64,000 nt of DNA, taken from the NCBI RefSeq assembly GCF_937425535.1, contig NZ_OW485601.1, positions 1,169,001 through 1,233,000 on the forward strand, in the 5' to 3' direction. The position numbers were made by a program, and so were the translations under genes. How positions within the stretch are numbered: the stretch's first letter is position 1; every line of letters begins with the position of its first letter. Below are positions 8,044-16,751 of the stretch, piece by piece. The notes under the pieces are model-generated. The model was given only the letters and a program-made list of their open reading frames with translations, ran no database searches and was not told the DNA's origin. The stretch comes from Rhodovastum atsumiense. GTDB lineage: Bacteria; Pseudomonadota; Alphaproteobacteria; Acetobacterales; Acetobacteraceae.

Positions 8044-9891
8044 TCAGTAGACCATGGTGCTCATGGTGATTTCGTCCCAGATCTGGCTGACCGTGCGCAC
8101 CATCTGCACCTTGCGGTCGGTATAGTAGGTGTGCAGCAGGTGGTGTGCCTTCTCCGAATACGGGTGCTCCAGATAATCCCGGTACAACGCCTGAACCTGC
8201 GCATTGTTGTGCGACTGCCGGGCCTTGCGGGTGCGGTCGATGCCGAACAGCGTCTCGCGCCGCTTCAGCGCGTCGCGCAGGTAGGTCTTCTTGGACCGCA
8301 ACGTGCCGCCGCCGTCCACGCAGCCGCCGGGGCAGGCCATGACCTCGATGAAATCGAATTCAGCCGTGCCGGCACGCACCGCCTCCACGATCTGGCGCGT
8401 CGGCTTCAGGCCGTGGCACATCGCCACCCTCACCGAGCCGATGGCCCCGCCCAGCTCGACCTGTGCGGTGCGCACCCCTTCGAAGCCGCGCAGTTGCTGC
8501 AATTCGATGGTTTCCAGTTCGCGCCCGTTCACCACGTAGAACATGGTGCGCACCGCCGCTTCCATCACCCCGCCGGTGGTGCCGAAGATGGCGCCCGCGC
8601 CGGAATATTCGCTCATGTAGGGATTGTCGAAGGCGGACGGGGCGAGCGCGCGCAGGTCGATGCCCTCGCGCTTGAGCAGGCGGGCGAATTCGCGCGTGGT
8701 CAGCACCACGTCGACCTCGGGCACGCCGTCGTGGATGAACTGCGGCCGCACTGCCTCGTCCTTCTTGGCCGTGCAGGGCATGAGCGAGATCACGCGGATG
8801 CGGGCGGGATCGATGCCCATGCGCTCGGGCAGGTAGGTCTTGGCGATGGTACCGAGCACCTGCTGCGGCGATTTGGTGGAAGAGAGCAGCGGCAGGATGT
8901 CCGGATAGTGTTCCTCGGCGAAATTGATCCAGGCCGGGCAGCAGGAGGTGAAGGTGGGCCGTCGCGCTTCACTCAGGCGCCGCAGCAGCTCGGTGCCCTC
9001 CTCCATGATCACCACGTCGGCGGCGAAATTGGTGTCGAGCACGATGTCGGCGCGCAGCCGGCGCAACGCGGCGATGATCTGGCCCTCGACATTGGTGCCG
9101 GACGGCAGGCCGAATTCCTCGCCGAAGCCCACGCGCAGCGCCGGGGCGAACTGGAAGACGGTGATCACCTCGGGATCGTTCAGGTAATCGATCACCCGCT
9201 CGGTCTCGTCGCGCTCGCCGAGCGCGCCGGTGGGGCAGACCAGCACGCATTGGCCACAGGTGACACAGGTGGATTCCGCCTGCGACAGGCCGTAGCGCAG
9301 GCCGACCGAGGTTTCCTGCCCGGTGCCCGCGACCACCAGCGCGTCCACCCCCTGCCCGTCCCGGCAGATGGCGATGCAGCGCTGGCAGCGCACGCATTTG
9401 GTCATGTCGCGGATCAGCGCCGGCGAGGAAAAATCGATCGGGCGGGCGGCGACGCGGTCATGGTCGAAGAAGCGGTTGCTGCGCAGGCCGACGAACTGGG
9501 CGACGTCCTGCAACTCGCAATTGCCGTGGCGCGTGCAGGTCGCACAATCCTGGTCATGGTCGGCGAGCAGCAGCTCGACCTGCAGGCGCTGCATCTCGCG
9601 CACCTGCTTGCTGCGCGTCATCACCTCGATCCCTTCCTGCATCGGCGTGGTGCAGGCGGTGACGATCTGGGTCCGCTCCTGGCCGGGCATGCGGATCTCG
9701 ACCAGGCAGACGCGGCAGGTGCCGGGCGTGTGGTCGATGTCGTGCAGCTCGCACAGGGTGGGGATGTGCACGCCGTGGCGGCGGGCGCAGGTCAGGATGG
9801 TCTCGTCGGCTCCGGCGATGACGGCGGCACCGTCGAGCGTCGCCCGCAGGCTGGTCGGCGCGGCGGCGGGGGCTTGGGGGTCCGGCTGCAT
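8044..9891 (-). CDS. hydA: [FeFe]-hydrogenase catalytic subunit
   Basis: Reversible H2 formation or uptake at the H-cluster. The 615-residue protein has an N-terminal [2Fe-2S] plant-ferredoxin domain (C47, CRVC at 59-62, then VTACTTPM), a His-Cys cluster segment HDQDCATCTRHGNC, and two [4Fe-4S] motifs (CVRCQRCIAIC and CVTCGQCVLVCPTG). The catalytic domain carries all three H-cluster signatures: TSCCPAWI, MPCTAKKDE and ACPGGCVDGGG. The architecture is that of group A soluble hydrogenases (CpI/HndD type). ATG 9891 lies three bases downstream of the preceding gene's stop; a GTG at 9897 overlapping that stop is also possible. Maturases HydE/F/G are not in the window. Confidence 0.95.
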   Translation of the reverse strand: MQPDPQAPAAAPTSLRATLDGAAVIAGADETILTCARRHGVHIPTLCELHDIDHTPGTCRVCLVEIRMPGQERTQIVTACTTPMQEGIEVMTRSKQVREMQRLQVELLLADHDQDCATCTRHGNCELQDVAQFVGLRSNRFFDHDRVAARPIDFSSPALIRDMTKCVRCQRCIAICRDGQGVDALVVAGTGQETSVGLRYGLSQAESTCVTCGQCVLVCPTGALGERDETERVIDYLNDPEVITVFQFAPALRVGFGEEFGLPSGTNVEGQIIAALRRLRADIVLDTNFAADVVIMEEGTELLRRLSEARRPTFTSCCPAWINFAEEHYPDILPLLSSTKSPQQVLGTIAKTYLPERMGIDPARIRVISLMPCTAKKDEAVRPQFIHDGVPEVDVVLTTREFARLLKREGIDLRALAPSAFDNPYMSEYSGAGAIFGTTGGVMEAAVRTMFYVVNGRELETIELQQLRGFEGVRTAQVELGGAIGSVRVAMCHGLKPTRQIVEAVRAGTAEFDFIEVMACPGGCVDGGGTLRSKKTYLRDALKRRETLFGIDRTRKARQSHNNAQVQALYRDYLEHPYSEKAHHLLHTYYTDRKVQMVRTVSQIWDEITMSTMVY

Positions 9892-9893
9892 GG

Positions 9894-11891
9894 TCACGCC
9901 GCTCCTTCGGGAATCGGCAGGTCGGTGATGACGGAATAGATGCGATAGCAGCGCAGGCAGCGCTTCGCCTCGCGATAGGCGTCGGCCTGGCTGATGGTCT
10001 GCTCGACCTCCTCGAACATCTGGCGCCGCAGCTCGGGATCGAGTTCGGGGTGGTGCACCCGGTAGAGGTGCTTGACCGGGAACTCGACGCTGTCGACGGC
10101 GAGCAGGTGGTGGTCGGCCAGCAGGTGGCGCATGCGCGAGCGCGGCGCGAAGCGGACATGGCCGAGCCGGATCCAGTCGTCGATGTTGCGCGCAGCCTTC
10201 AGCCCGTTGGACATGGCATGCACCAGCGTCGACGGGCCGGACGCGCAGTCCCCCCCCGCGAACACACCGGGACGGGAGGTGGCGAGCGAGGAGGAATTGA
10301 CCTTCACGCAGTTCCAGCGGTCGAACGCGATGCCGTCCTCGGGCCGCAGCGAGGTCTGGCTCACCTGCTGGCCGATGGCCGCGATCAGGGTGTTGCAGCG
10401 GAGCGTCCAGCCACTGTCCGGCACCGCCACCACATTGCGCCGGCCCTTCGCGTCGGGCTCGCCCTGGCGCATCCCGGTCAGCTCGATGCCGGCGACCCGG
10501 CCGTTTTCGGCCAGGACGCGCGTCGGGTTGGTCAGGTAGTGGAAGATCACGCCCTCGGCCTCGGCGGCCTCGATTTCCTCGCGGTCGGCGGGCATGTCCT
10601 CGCGGGTGCGGCGATAGACCAGATGCACCTTCTCCGCCCCCATGCGCAGGGCGGAGCGCACGCAGTCCATGGCGACGTTGCCGCCGCCGACCACCACGAC
10701 CTCCCCGGACAGCGGCATGGGCTGCAGCCCGGCAACGTGGTCGTGCACCTTCAGCAGGAAGCCGATGCCGGTCTCGTAGCCCAGCATCTCCGGGTCCTCG
10801 CCCTCGACGCCCAGCACCGAGCCCTGCTGGCAGCCGATGGAAAGGAACACCGCGCGGTAACCGCGCTCGAACAGCTCGTCGATCGAGAAATCGCGGCCCA
10901 GCGCCTGGCCGAACAGCAGGTGCCCGCCGAGGGCAGTGATGATGTCGGTTTCCTTGTGCAGCACGTCCTTGGGCAGGCGGTAGCTGGGGATGCCGATCGC
11001 GGCCATGCCGCCGGCCTCGTCCATCGCCTCCAGGATATCCACGTGATAGCCGTGCAGCAGCAGGTGATAGGCGCAGGAAATGCCGGCCGGCCCGGCGCCG
11101 ATCACGGCGACCCGCATGTCCGGGCCGAGCGGCTCGGCGATCATGTCGCGGGTGAACATCAGCGCGTTCGCGCCCTGCTGCTGGTCGGCGACATAGCGCT
11201 TGAGCGTCTTGATGCCGACCGCCTCGTCCACCAGGTTGCGCCGGCACGCCATCTCGCAGAAGCGCACGCAGACCCGACCGCAGGTGGCGGCCATCGGGTA
11301 TTTCTGCAGGATCACGCCGAGCGAATGCGCCGGCTTGCCGTCGCGGATGTAGTCGATGTAGCGCGGCACGTTGACCTTGGACGGGCAGGCCTCGATGCAG
11401 GGCGCGGTCATGTAGGTCATGCCGTACTGGTCGGGCAGCGGCGCCGCGGCGATTTCCGCCTCGATCTGGTCGCGGAAATGCGCGAGCGCCGCCAGCAGGG
11501 CCTTGGCGCAGGTCTGGCCCAGGCCGCAGAGCGAGGTGGTGTCCATCTGCGCCGCCAGGGCAGTGATGTCGTCCAGGCCGAGGCCACCCGGCACGCCGCG
11601 GCGCATGCCGTCGAGCGCATCGCGCACAAGTTGCGTGCCCATGCGGCAGGGCGTGCACTTGCCGCAGGACTGCTCTGCGGCCTTGTCCATGTAGCGCCAC
11701 AGCGCATCGATCAGGCTGACATGGGGATCGAAGACGAAGAACCCGCGATCGCCGAGGAAGGCGCGAATGGCGTTGCCTTCATTGAAGGCATCGAAATCGC
11801 GCAGTTCGGCAAGGTCGCCGGTTTCCGGTGTTCCGCCCTGTCGGTGGTCATGGACCACACCATTCCAGACGCCGTAATGGACTCGTGCCAT
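9894..11891 (-). CDS. NuoF-tail/GltD-like fusion, NAD(P)H:acceptor subunit of the hydrogenase
   Basis: Predicted electron-transfer partner of HydA. Residues about 1-150 match only the C-terminal iron-sulfur part of NuoF/HndC (SCGKCTPCRMGT at 75-86 and SLCGLGQTC), without the FMN/NADH-binding domain. From about 155 on it is a glutamate-synthase small-subunit-like flavoprotein: cysteine clusters CIEACPSKVNVPRYI and CGRVCVRFCEMAC, FAD motif VIGAGPAGISC, NAD(P) motif VVVGGGNVAMDCV, and C-terminal FAD block GVFAGGDCASGPSTLVHAM. A C-terminal CLRC lies near residue 650. Co-directional and nearly overlapping with hydA, so an NAD(P)H-HydA complex is likely; direction and bifurcation are unknown. Confidence 0.88.
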   Translation of the reverse strand: MARVHYGVWNGVVHDHRQGGTPETGDLAELRDFDAFNEGNAIRAFLGDRGFFVFDPHVSLIDALWRYMDKAAEQSCGKCTPCRMGTQLVRDALDGMRRGVPGGLGLDDITALAAQMDTTSLCGLGQTCAKALLAALAHFRDQIEAEIAAAPLPDQYGMTYMTAPCIEACPSKVNVPRYIDYIRDGKPAHSLGVILQKYPMAATCGRVCVRFCEMACRRNLVDEAVGIKTLKRYVADQQQGANALMFTRDMIAEPLGPDMRVAVIGAGPAGISCAYHLLLHGYHVDILEAMDEAGGMAAIGIPSYRLPKDVLHKETDIITALGGHLLFGQALGRDFSIDELFERGYRAVFLSIGCQQGSVLGVEGEDPEMLGYETGIGFLLKVHDHVAGLQPMPLSGEVVVVGGGNVAMDCVRSALRMGAEKVHLVYRRTREDMPADREEIEAAEAEGVIFHYLTNPTRVLAENGRVAGIELTGMRQGEPDAKGRRNVVAVPDSGWTLRCNTLIAAIGQQVSQTSLRPEDGIAFDRWNCVKVNSSSLATSRPGVFAGGDCASGPSTLVHAMSNGLKAARNIDDWIRLGHVRFAPRSRMRHLLADHHLLAVDSVEFPVKHLYRVHHPELDPELRRQMFEEVEQTISQADAYREAKRCLRCYRIYSVITDLPIPEGAA

Positions 11892-12038
11892 GGGCGTTTC
11901 GCCTCCTGCCGGTTGTCGCAGCCGCCTCCCAGGAACACCGTCCGGTGAGCCGCGATGGTCGACACGAAGGCGACGAGACGGGCGGTCCGGCGGGGGGGCA
12001 CGACCAGGTGCGCGAAACCCGCGCAGCCCGGCTACTTA

Positions 12039-12051
12039 TGTTGGTGCAACA
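12039..12051. promoter_or_regulatory. Inverted repeat upstream of the hydrogenase operon
   Basis: TGTTGGTGCAACA, a perfect 5-base inverted repeat TGTTG/CAACA with a 3-base spacer, embedded in a locally AT-rich stretch about 150 bases upstream of the hydrogenase operon start. It does not match the FNR/FixK consensus. The role as an operator is inference from position and symmetry. Confidence 0.4.
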
Positions 12052-12097
12052 ACAATATAGACGGTTGCCGGAGGCATGTCCATCACGGCGGAGGCTT

Positions 12098-12170
12098 TGC
12101 CGCGCAGCGAGACTGGGGTGCAGGGGTCCCCTGACCCCTGCCGGGTCGAGGGCGGAGCCCTCGCCTTCCT
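12098..12170. repeat. Composite hairpin repeat, copy 3 (after ccoS)
   Basis: Short form of the element: CGCGCAGCGAGACTGG module, then CAGGGGTCCCCTGACCCCTG and GAGGGCGGAGCCCTC followed by GCCTT. The GCCTT end lies six bases from the ccoS stop codon, the same end-to-stop arrangement as in copies 2, 5 and 6. Confidence 0.75.
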
Positions 12171-12175
12171 GTCCT

Positions 12176-12322
12176 TTACTGCGGCGGATCGTCGAACAGG
12201 ATCCGGTTGGCAGCCCCCTCGAGGTCCTCGTACTGGCCGGTGCGCAGGCACCAGAGGAAGAACACCAGGCCGACCCCGCCCATCACCAGGCTGACCCCGA
12301 GCAGGTAGAGCATGATGGTCAT
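12176..12322 (-). CDS. ccoS: cbb3 oxidase assembly protein CcoS
   Basis: Small membrane protein needed for insertion of cofactors (heme b and CuB) into cbb3 oxidase. The 48-residue product reads MTIMLYLLGVSLVMGG..., one transmembrane segment, then FFLWCLRTGQYEDLEGAA and RILFDD; the GQYEDLEG block is the CcoS signature. The ATG overlaps the ccoI stop (ATGA). Length and place at the end of the cco operon are typical. Confidence 0.93.
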   Translation of the reverse strand: MTIMLYLLGVSLVMGGVGLVFFLWCLRTGQYEDLEGAANRILFDDPPQ

Positions 12323-14706
12323 GTGGCCCCTCCCTTCACACGCACGCGAAAGCTGTTGGCCATCACCAGCAGCGACGAGCTCGACATCGCCACCGCCGCG
12401 AGCCAGGGCGTGACGAAGCCCGTGGCGGCCAGCGGCAGCATGAACACATTATAGACCAGCGACAGCCCGAGGTTCTCCTGCATCACCGCGCGCGCGCGGC
12501 GGGCGGTGCGCAGCACCGTCACCACCGGGGCGAGGTGGTGGCCCTGGAACACCACGTCGGCCACGGTCTGGCTGATATCGGCCGCCGTGGAGGGCGACAT
12601 CGACACGCTCGCGGCCGCCAGCGACGGGCCGTCGTTGAGGCCGTCGCCGACCATCAGCACATGCCGCCCTTCGGCGCGCAGGGCTTCGACCAGCGCCACC
12701 TTGTCGACCGGCGTCACCTCGGCGCGCCACTGCGCGATGCCGAGTGCCTCGGCCACGCGTGCCACGGCGCCGGCGCGATCGCCGGAGGCGAGCCGCACGG
12801 TCAGGCCCGCGCGGTGCAGCCAGGCGATGGTTTCGGCGGCATCGGGGCGCAGTTGCTCGTGGAAGCGGAAGGCGACCGGGGCCTGACCGGGGCGTGCGAG
12901 CCACAGCTCGGGGCCATCGCCCGGCGGAGCCGCGGGATCGCCGGCGAAGCTCCGACTGCCCAGGCGGATGTCACCATCCGGGGTGGAAGCACGCAATCCT
13001 TCGCCCGGGATCTCCTCGACCGCGGCCGCGGCCGGAACGCTACCCGCGGCGGCGAGCAGGGACCGCGCCAGCGGATGGCGGCTGACCGCGGCCAGCGACG
13101 CGGCCTCGCGCAGGGCGGCGGGATCACGGGTGGGATCCTCGGTGAGGGCCAGCACGGGCTCGGTCAGCGTGCCGGTCTTGTCGAACACGACGGTGTCGAC
13201 CCTGGCCAGGCGCTCCAGCGCCGTCGCCGATTTCAGCAGCATGCCGGCCCGGAACAGCGTGCCGGTGGCAATCACCTGCACCGCCGGCACCGCCAGCGCC
13301 AGGGCACAGGGGCAGGTGATGATCAGCACCGCGCAGGCGATCAGCAGCGCTTCCGCCGCCGCCATGCCGCCGAGCAGCCACCAGCCAAGAAAGGTGGCGG
13401 CGGCGCAGAGATGCACCACCGGCGTGTAGAGCCGCGCGACCCGGTCGGCGAGCACGACGAACCGGCCGCGCCGCGCCTCCGCCGCCTCGATCAGCCGCAC
13501 GCATTCGGCGAGCAGCGTCGCCTGTCCGGTGGCGGTGGCCCGCACCACCAGCCGCCCGCCCAGGTTCAGCGTGCCGGCGAAGACGGCGGTGCCGGGGCTG
13601 GCGGCGACCGGCAGGCTCTCGCCGGTGACCAGACTGGCATCGAGCGGGGCGCTGCCCTCGGCGATCACGCCGTCCACGCCGATGCGCTCGCCCATGCCGA
13701 CCAGCACGCGCTCGCCCGGCGCGATGCTCTCCTGCGCCCGGCGGACGATGCTGCCGTCGCCGGCCAGCACCGCGACGTCGGTGGCGCGCAGGGCCAGCAA
13801 CTGCTCGGCGGTGGCCCGCGCCTGGCCCCGGGCGCGATGGTCGAGCACGCGGCCGATCAGCAGGAAGAACAGCAGCGAGACGGCGGAATCGAAATAGGTA
13901 TGCAGCCCGCCCCGCAGGGTTTCGGACAGACTCAGGGCGGTGACCAGCAGCACGCCGAGGCTGATCGGCACGTCCATGTTGGTCCGCCCCGCCCGCAGCG
14001 CCGCGAAGGCGGAGCGGAAGAACGGCATGCCGGCATAGAGCACCGCCGGCATGGCGATCAGCGCCGACACCCAGTAGAGCAGGCTGCGGGTGGCCGGTCC
14101 CATGCCCTCGTCGAAGCCCGACCAGACCGCGAGCGAGTTGGTCATCACGTTGAGCGAGGCGAAGGCCGCCACCCCCAACGCGCGGATCAGCATCCGCCCG
14201 GTGCGGTCATCGGCGGCGGCGAGGTAGGCCATGTTGAACGGGACCAGCCGGTAGCCCAGCTTCTCGACCGCGGCGACGAAACGCTCGGCCTGTTCCGGCG
14301 CCCCCTGCCAGGCGAGGCGCAGGCGCCGCGTGGTCATGTTCACCCGGCCCTGGCGCAGGCCGGGCTGGCGGGCGAGCACCGATTCGATCAGCCAGACACA
14401 GGCGCCGCATTGCAGCCCGTCCACCGCGAGCGTCAGCGTGTGCCCGCCATCCGGTTCGGTGACGATGTGGCGCGCGAGGTCCCAGCGTTCGCCGGCCTCG
14501 GGGCGCGGGGCGCGGCCGGCGGGATCGAGCACGCGCTGCTGGTAATAACGGCCCAGGCCAAGCCCCTGGATGGTCTCGAAGGCCGCGGCGCAGCCGGGGC
14601 AGCAGAAACGCCGCCCCGACGGCACCGCCTGTCCGCAATGGACACAGGCCGCATCCGCTGTCGTCGCCGGCGCGGGGGAATCGACCGCCGCGACCGTGGC
14701 GCTCAC
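12319..14706 (-). CDS. ccoI: Cu+-exporting P1B-ATPase for cbb3 assembly, CcoI/FixI
   Basis: Copper-translocating ATPase that supplies copper for CuB of cbb3 oxidase. In the 795 residues: an N-terminal cysteine zinc-like site (CVHCGQ...CCPGC), an HMA domain with metal site GLQCGACVWLIE, eight membrane segments with the transport motif CPC in TCPCALALAVP, phosphorylation motif DKTGTLT, and hinge GDGLNDGPSL. The GTG at 14706 overlaps the ccoH stop; the frame is open upstream to 14775 but that part lies inside ccoH and is not family-like. Confidence 0.96.
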   Translation of the reverse strand: MSATVAAVDSPAPATTADAACVHCGQAVPSGRRFCCPGCAAAFETIQGLGLGRYYQQRVLDPAGRAPRPEAGERWDLARHIVTEPDGGHTLTLAVDGLQCGACVWLIESVLARQPGLRQGRVNMTTRRLRLAWQGAPEQAERFVAAVEKLGYRLVPFNMAYLAAADDRTGRMLIRALGVAAFASLNVMTNSLAVWSGFDEGMGPATRSLLYWVSALIAMPAVLYAGMPFFRSAFAALRAGRTNMDVPISLGVLLVTALSLSETLRGGLHTYFDSAVSLLFFLLIGRVLDHRARGQARATAEQLLALRATDVAVLAGDGSIVRRAQESIAPGERVLVGMGERIGVDGVIAEGSAPLDASLVTGESLPVAASPGTAVFAGTLNLGGRLVVRATATGQATLLAECVRLIEAAEARRGRFVVLADRVARLYTPVVHLCAAATFLGWWLLGGMAAAEALLIACAVLIITCPCALALAVPAVQVIATGTLFRAGMLLKSATALERLARVDTVVFDKTGTLTEPVLALTEDPTRDPAALREAASLAAVSRHPLARSLLAAAGSVPAAAAVEEIPGEGLRASTPDGDIRLGSRSFAGDPAAPPGDGPELWLARPGQAPVAFRFHEQLRPDAAETIAWLHRAGLTVRLASGDRAGAVARVAEALGIAQWRAEVTPVDKVALVEALRAEGRHVLMVGDGLNDGPSLAAASVSMSPSTAADISQTVADVVFQGHHLAPVVTVLRTARRARAVMQENLGLSLVYNVFMLPLAATGFVTPWLAAVAMSSSSLLVMANSFRVRVKGGAT

Positions 14707-15200
14707 TTCACGACCAGGCGGCGGATGGAATGGAACTGCCCGCCCTCCGCCGAGATCACCAGGTCGATGTCCCACTTGCCGAAAGCGAGCGGCGCCGCTG
14801 CCTCGTAGCGGCCCGGCGCGGTGGCGCGCAGGGACAGTTCGGCGCGCTCGGGCGGGCCGACGGGGCGCTGCACCACCGCGGTGATCTGCGCCCCCTGCAG
14901 CGGCGCGCCGTCGGGCCCGGCGAGGGTGAGCACCGGCCGGGCCCCGTCGAGCCCGGTCTCCACATTCCAGCCGAGCGCCGCCTGCCGTTCGGCCGCCGCG
15001 ATCACCCGGTCATAGCCGTTGCTGCGGGAGAAGGCGTGGGTCACCGCCAGCCCGGGAAAGCTCTGCACGGCGAGATAGGTCATGGTGCCGTTGACCGCGG
15101 TCACCACCCCGAAGGCGGCCACGACGAACCACGGGAAGAACCGCCAGGCGCTGCGCCGCGCCGGCTGGCGCATGGGTTCGATGCTGCCGATGAAGTTCAT
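14703..15200 (-). CDS. ccoH: cbb3 oxidase assembly protein CcoH/FixH
   Basis: Membrane-anchored assembly factor of cbb3 oxidase, thought to stabilise the CcoN/CcoO/CcoP complex. The 165 residues have an N-terminal cytoplasmic tail, one membrane helix (FFPWFVVAAFGVVTAVNGTMTYLA) and a periplasmic domain with the FixH features SNGYDRVIA and LGWNVE, ending in GKWDIDLVI. It lies between ccoG and ccoI, overlapping ccoI by four bases. Confidence 0.93.
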   Translation of the reverse strand: MNFIGSIEPMRQPARRSAWRFFPWFVVAAFGVVTAVNGTMTYLAVQSFPGLAVTHAFSRSNGYDRVIAAAERQAALGWNVETGLDGARPVLTLAGPDGAPLQGAQITAVVQRPVGPPERAELSLRATAPGRYEAAAPLAFGKWDIDLVISAEGGQFHSIRRLVVK

Positions 15201-15222
15201 TGTCCGATCCCCCTGGTTTGCC

Positions 15223-16695
15223 TCAGCGGCCGGCGCCGCGGGGCCCCATAAATGCCGACGTGTAGCTGGTCGCCTCCCCGGTGGCGTTGTTGCGCAACAG
15301 GAAGTCGATCTTCTGCGAACCGTCCTCGAGCTGCCGCGGCCGCCCGAACACCAGCACGCGGAAGGTGCCGATGCTGTCCGGCGCGACCGTCAGCGTCACC
15401 GTGGGGATGCGTTCCTCGCTTTCCTCGGCGATGGTCATCAGCGCGCCGGGCAGACGGTCGAGCGTCAGGGTGAACGCGGCCTCGTCCTGGGTCTTGTTGG
15501 ACACCTTGAGGGTGTAGCCGTTGCGGATGTTGCCGTCGCGGACCAGAACGAACAGCGGGGCCCGGTCGCGCTGCACCGAAAGCCCGATATGCGGCCGCGT
15601 CGCCAGCGCCACGCCCATCACGCCGATGGCGACCACCAGGGCGGCGAGGTAGATCAGCGTGCGCGGCCGCAGCAGATGGAATTTCTCGTGCCGGCCGGCG
15701 ACCTTCGCCTTCTGGCCGGCCAGCGTGTCCCAGGTGACCAGCCATTTCGGCTGGCCGGTCTTCACCATCATCTCGTTGCAGGCATCCACGCACAGCCCGC
15801 AATTGATGCATTCGAGCTGCACGCCGTCGCGGATGTCGATCCCGGTCGGGCAGGCATGCACGCAGGCCTGGCAATCGATGCAGCTTCCCAGCCCGGCGAC
15901 GGCGGCACCGCCGTCACGCTTGCCATGGCCGCGCGGCTCGCCGCGCCAGGCCTGGTAGGTGACGATCAGGCTCTGCTCGTCCAGCATGGCGGCCTGGAAG
16001 CGCGGCCACGGGCACATATAGGTGCAGACCTGCTCGCGTGCCCAGCCGGCCAGCAGATAGGTGGTGGCGGTGAACAGGAAGATGAAGAAATAGGCTTCGG
16101 CGGCGGCCTGCCCGGTCCAGAACTGGACGGTCAGCGTCGGCGCGTCGACGAAGTACATGATCCAGGCGCCGCCGGTCCAGAAGGCGATGCCAAGCCAGAT
16201 CGCATGGGTCAGGGCCTTGCGCCGGATCCTGTCGGCCGTGTTGGGCCCCTGGTCGAGGCGCATGCGGGCGTTGCGGTCGCCCTGCACCAACCGTTCGATC
16301 CACATGAACAGGTCGGTCCAGACGGTCTGCGGGCAGGCGTAGCCGCACCAGACGCGGCCGGCCAGGCTGGTCACCAGGAACAGCCCGACCGCCCCCAGGA
16401 TCATCAGGCCGGTGAGGTAGTAGATGTCCTCCGACCAGAACACGAGGTCGAAGAAATAGAAGCGGCGGTTCGGCAGGTCGAGCAGAACCGCCTGGGAGAC
16501 CCGCCCCGGGCCGCGATCCCAGCGGACCCAGGGCAGCAGGTAGTAGACAGAGAGGCAGAACGCCAGGATGCCCCATTTCACCGCGCGGGCCGGACCCGTG
16601 ACGGCCTTCGGATAGACCTTGGTGTGGCCCGCGTAGAGACCAGTCGGCGACAGCTTGGGCTCGTCGGCCCGTCTGGCCTTGTCAATGGATGTCAT
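15223..16695 (-). CDS. ccoG: Cytochrome oxidase accessory protein CcoG/FixG
   Basis: Polytopic iron-sulfur protein (490 residues) implicated in copper reduction and delivery for cbb3 assembly. Seen: several membrane helices, the periplasm-facing RVWCGYACPQTVWTDLF and CTYMCPWPRFQ segments, and two ferredoxin-like [4Fe-4S] motifs CIDCQACVHACPTG and CINCGLCVDACN. A final membrane helix (TLIYLAALVVAIGVMGVAL) is followed by a C-terminal immunoglobulin-like domain. It is the fifth gene of the cco operon, 56 bases after ccoP. Confidence 0.96.
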   Translation of the reverse strand: MTSIDKARRADEPKLSPTGLYAGHTKVYPKAVTGPARAVKWGILAFCLSVYYLLPWVRWDRGPGRVSQAVLLDLPNRRFYFFDLVFWSEDIYYLTGLMILGAVGLFLVTSLAGRVWCGYACPQTVWTDLFMWIERLVQGDRNARMRLDQGPNTADRIRRKALTHAIWLGIAFWTGGAWIMYFVDAPTLTVQFWTGQAAAEAYFFIFLFTATTYLLAGWAREQVCTYMCPWPRFQAAMLDEQSLIVTYQAWRGEPRGHGKRDGGAAVAGLGSCIDCQACVHACPTGIDIRDGVQLECINCGLCVDACNEMMVKTGQPKWLVTWDTLAGQKAKVAGRHEKFHLLRPRTLIYLAALVVAIGVMGVALATRPHIGLSVQRDRAPLFVLVRDGNIRNGYTLKVSNKTQDEAAFTLTLDRLPGALMTIAEESEERIPTVTLTVAPDSIGTFRVLVFGRPRQLEDGSQKIDFLLRNNATGEATSYTSAFMGPRGAGR

Positions 16696-16751
16696 TTGCG
16701 CGTTCTTTCCCCTTCCCCTGGGCTTGGCGCCCTCCGGGCTTGCCGCCCTTC

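Noticed and set aside
9892-11700. Possible single giant fusion protein continuing upstream of HydA
   Set aside because: The frame is open but its upstream part is an out-of-phase reading of the NuoF/GltD-like gene, which has all motifs in the other frame. HydA starts at 9891 or 9897.
12535-14808. Plus-strand open frame of about 757 codons opposite ccoI
   Set aside because: Composition is shadow-like (Gly/Arg/His-rich, no domains), while the opposite strand encodes a complete P1B-ATPase.
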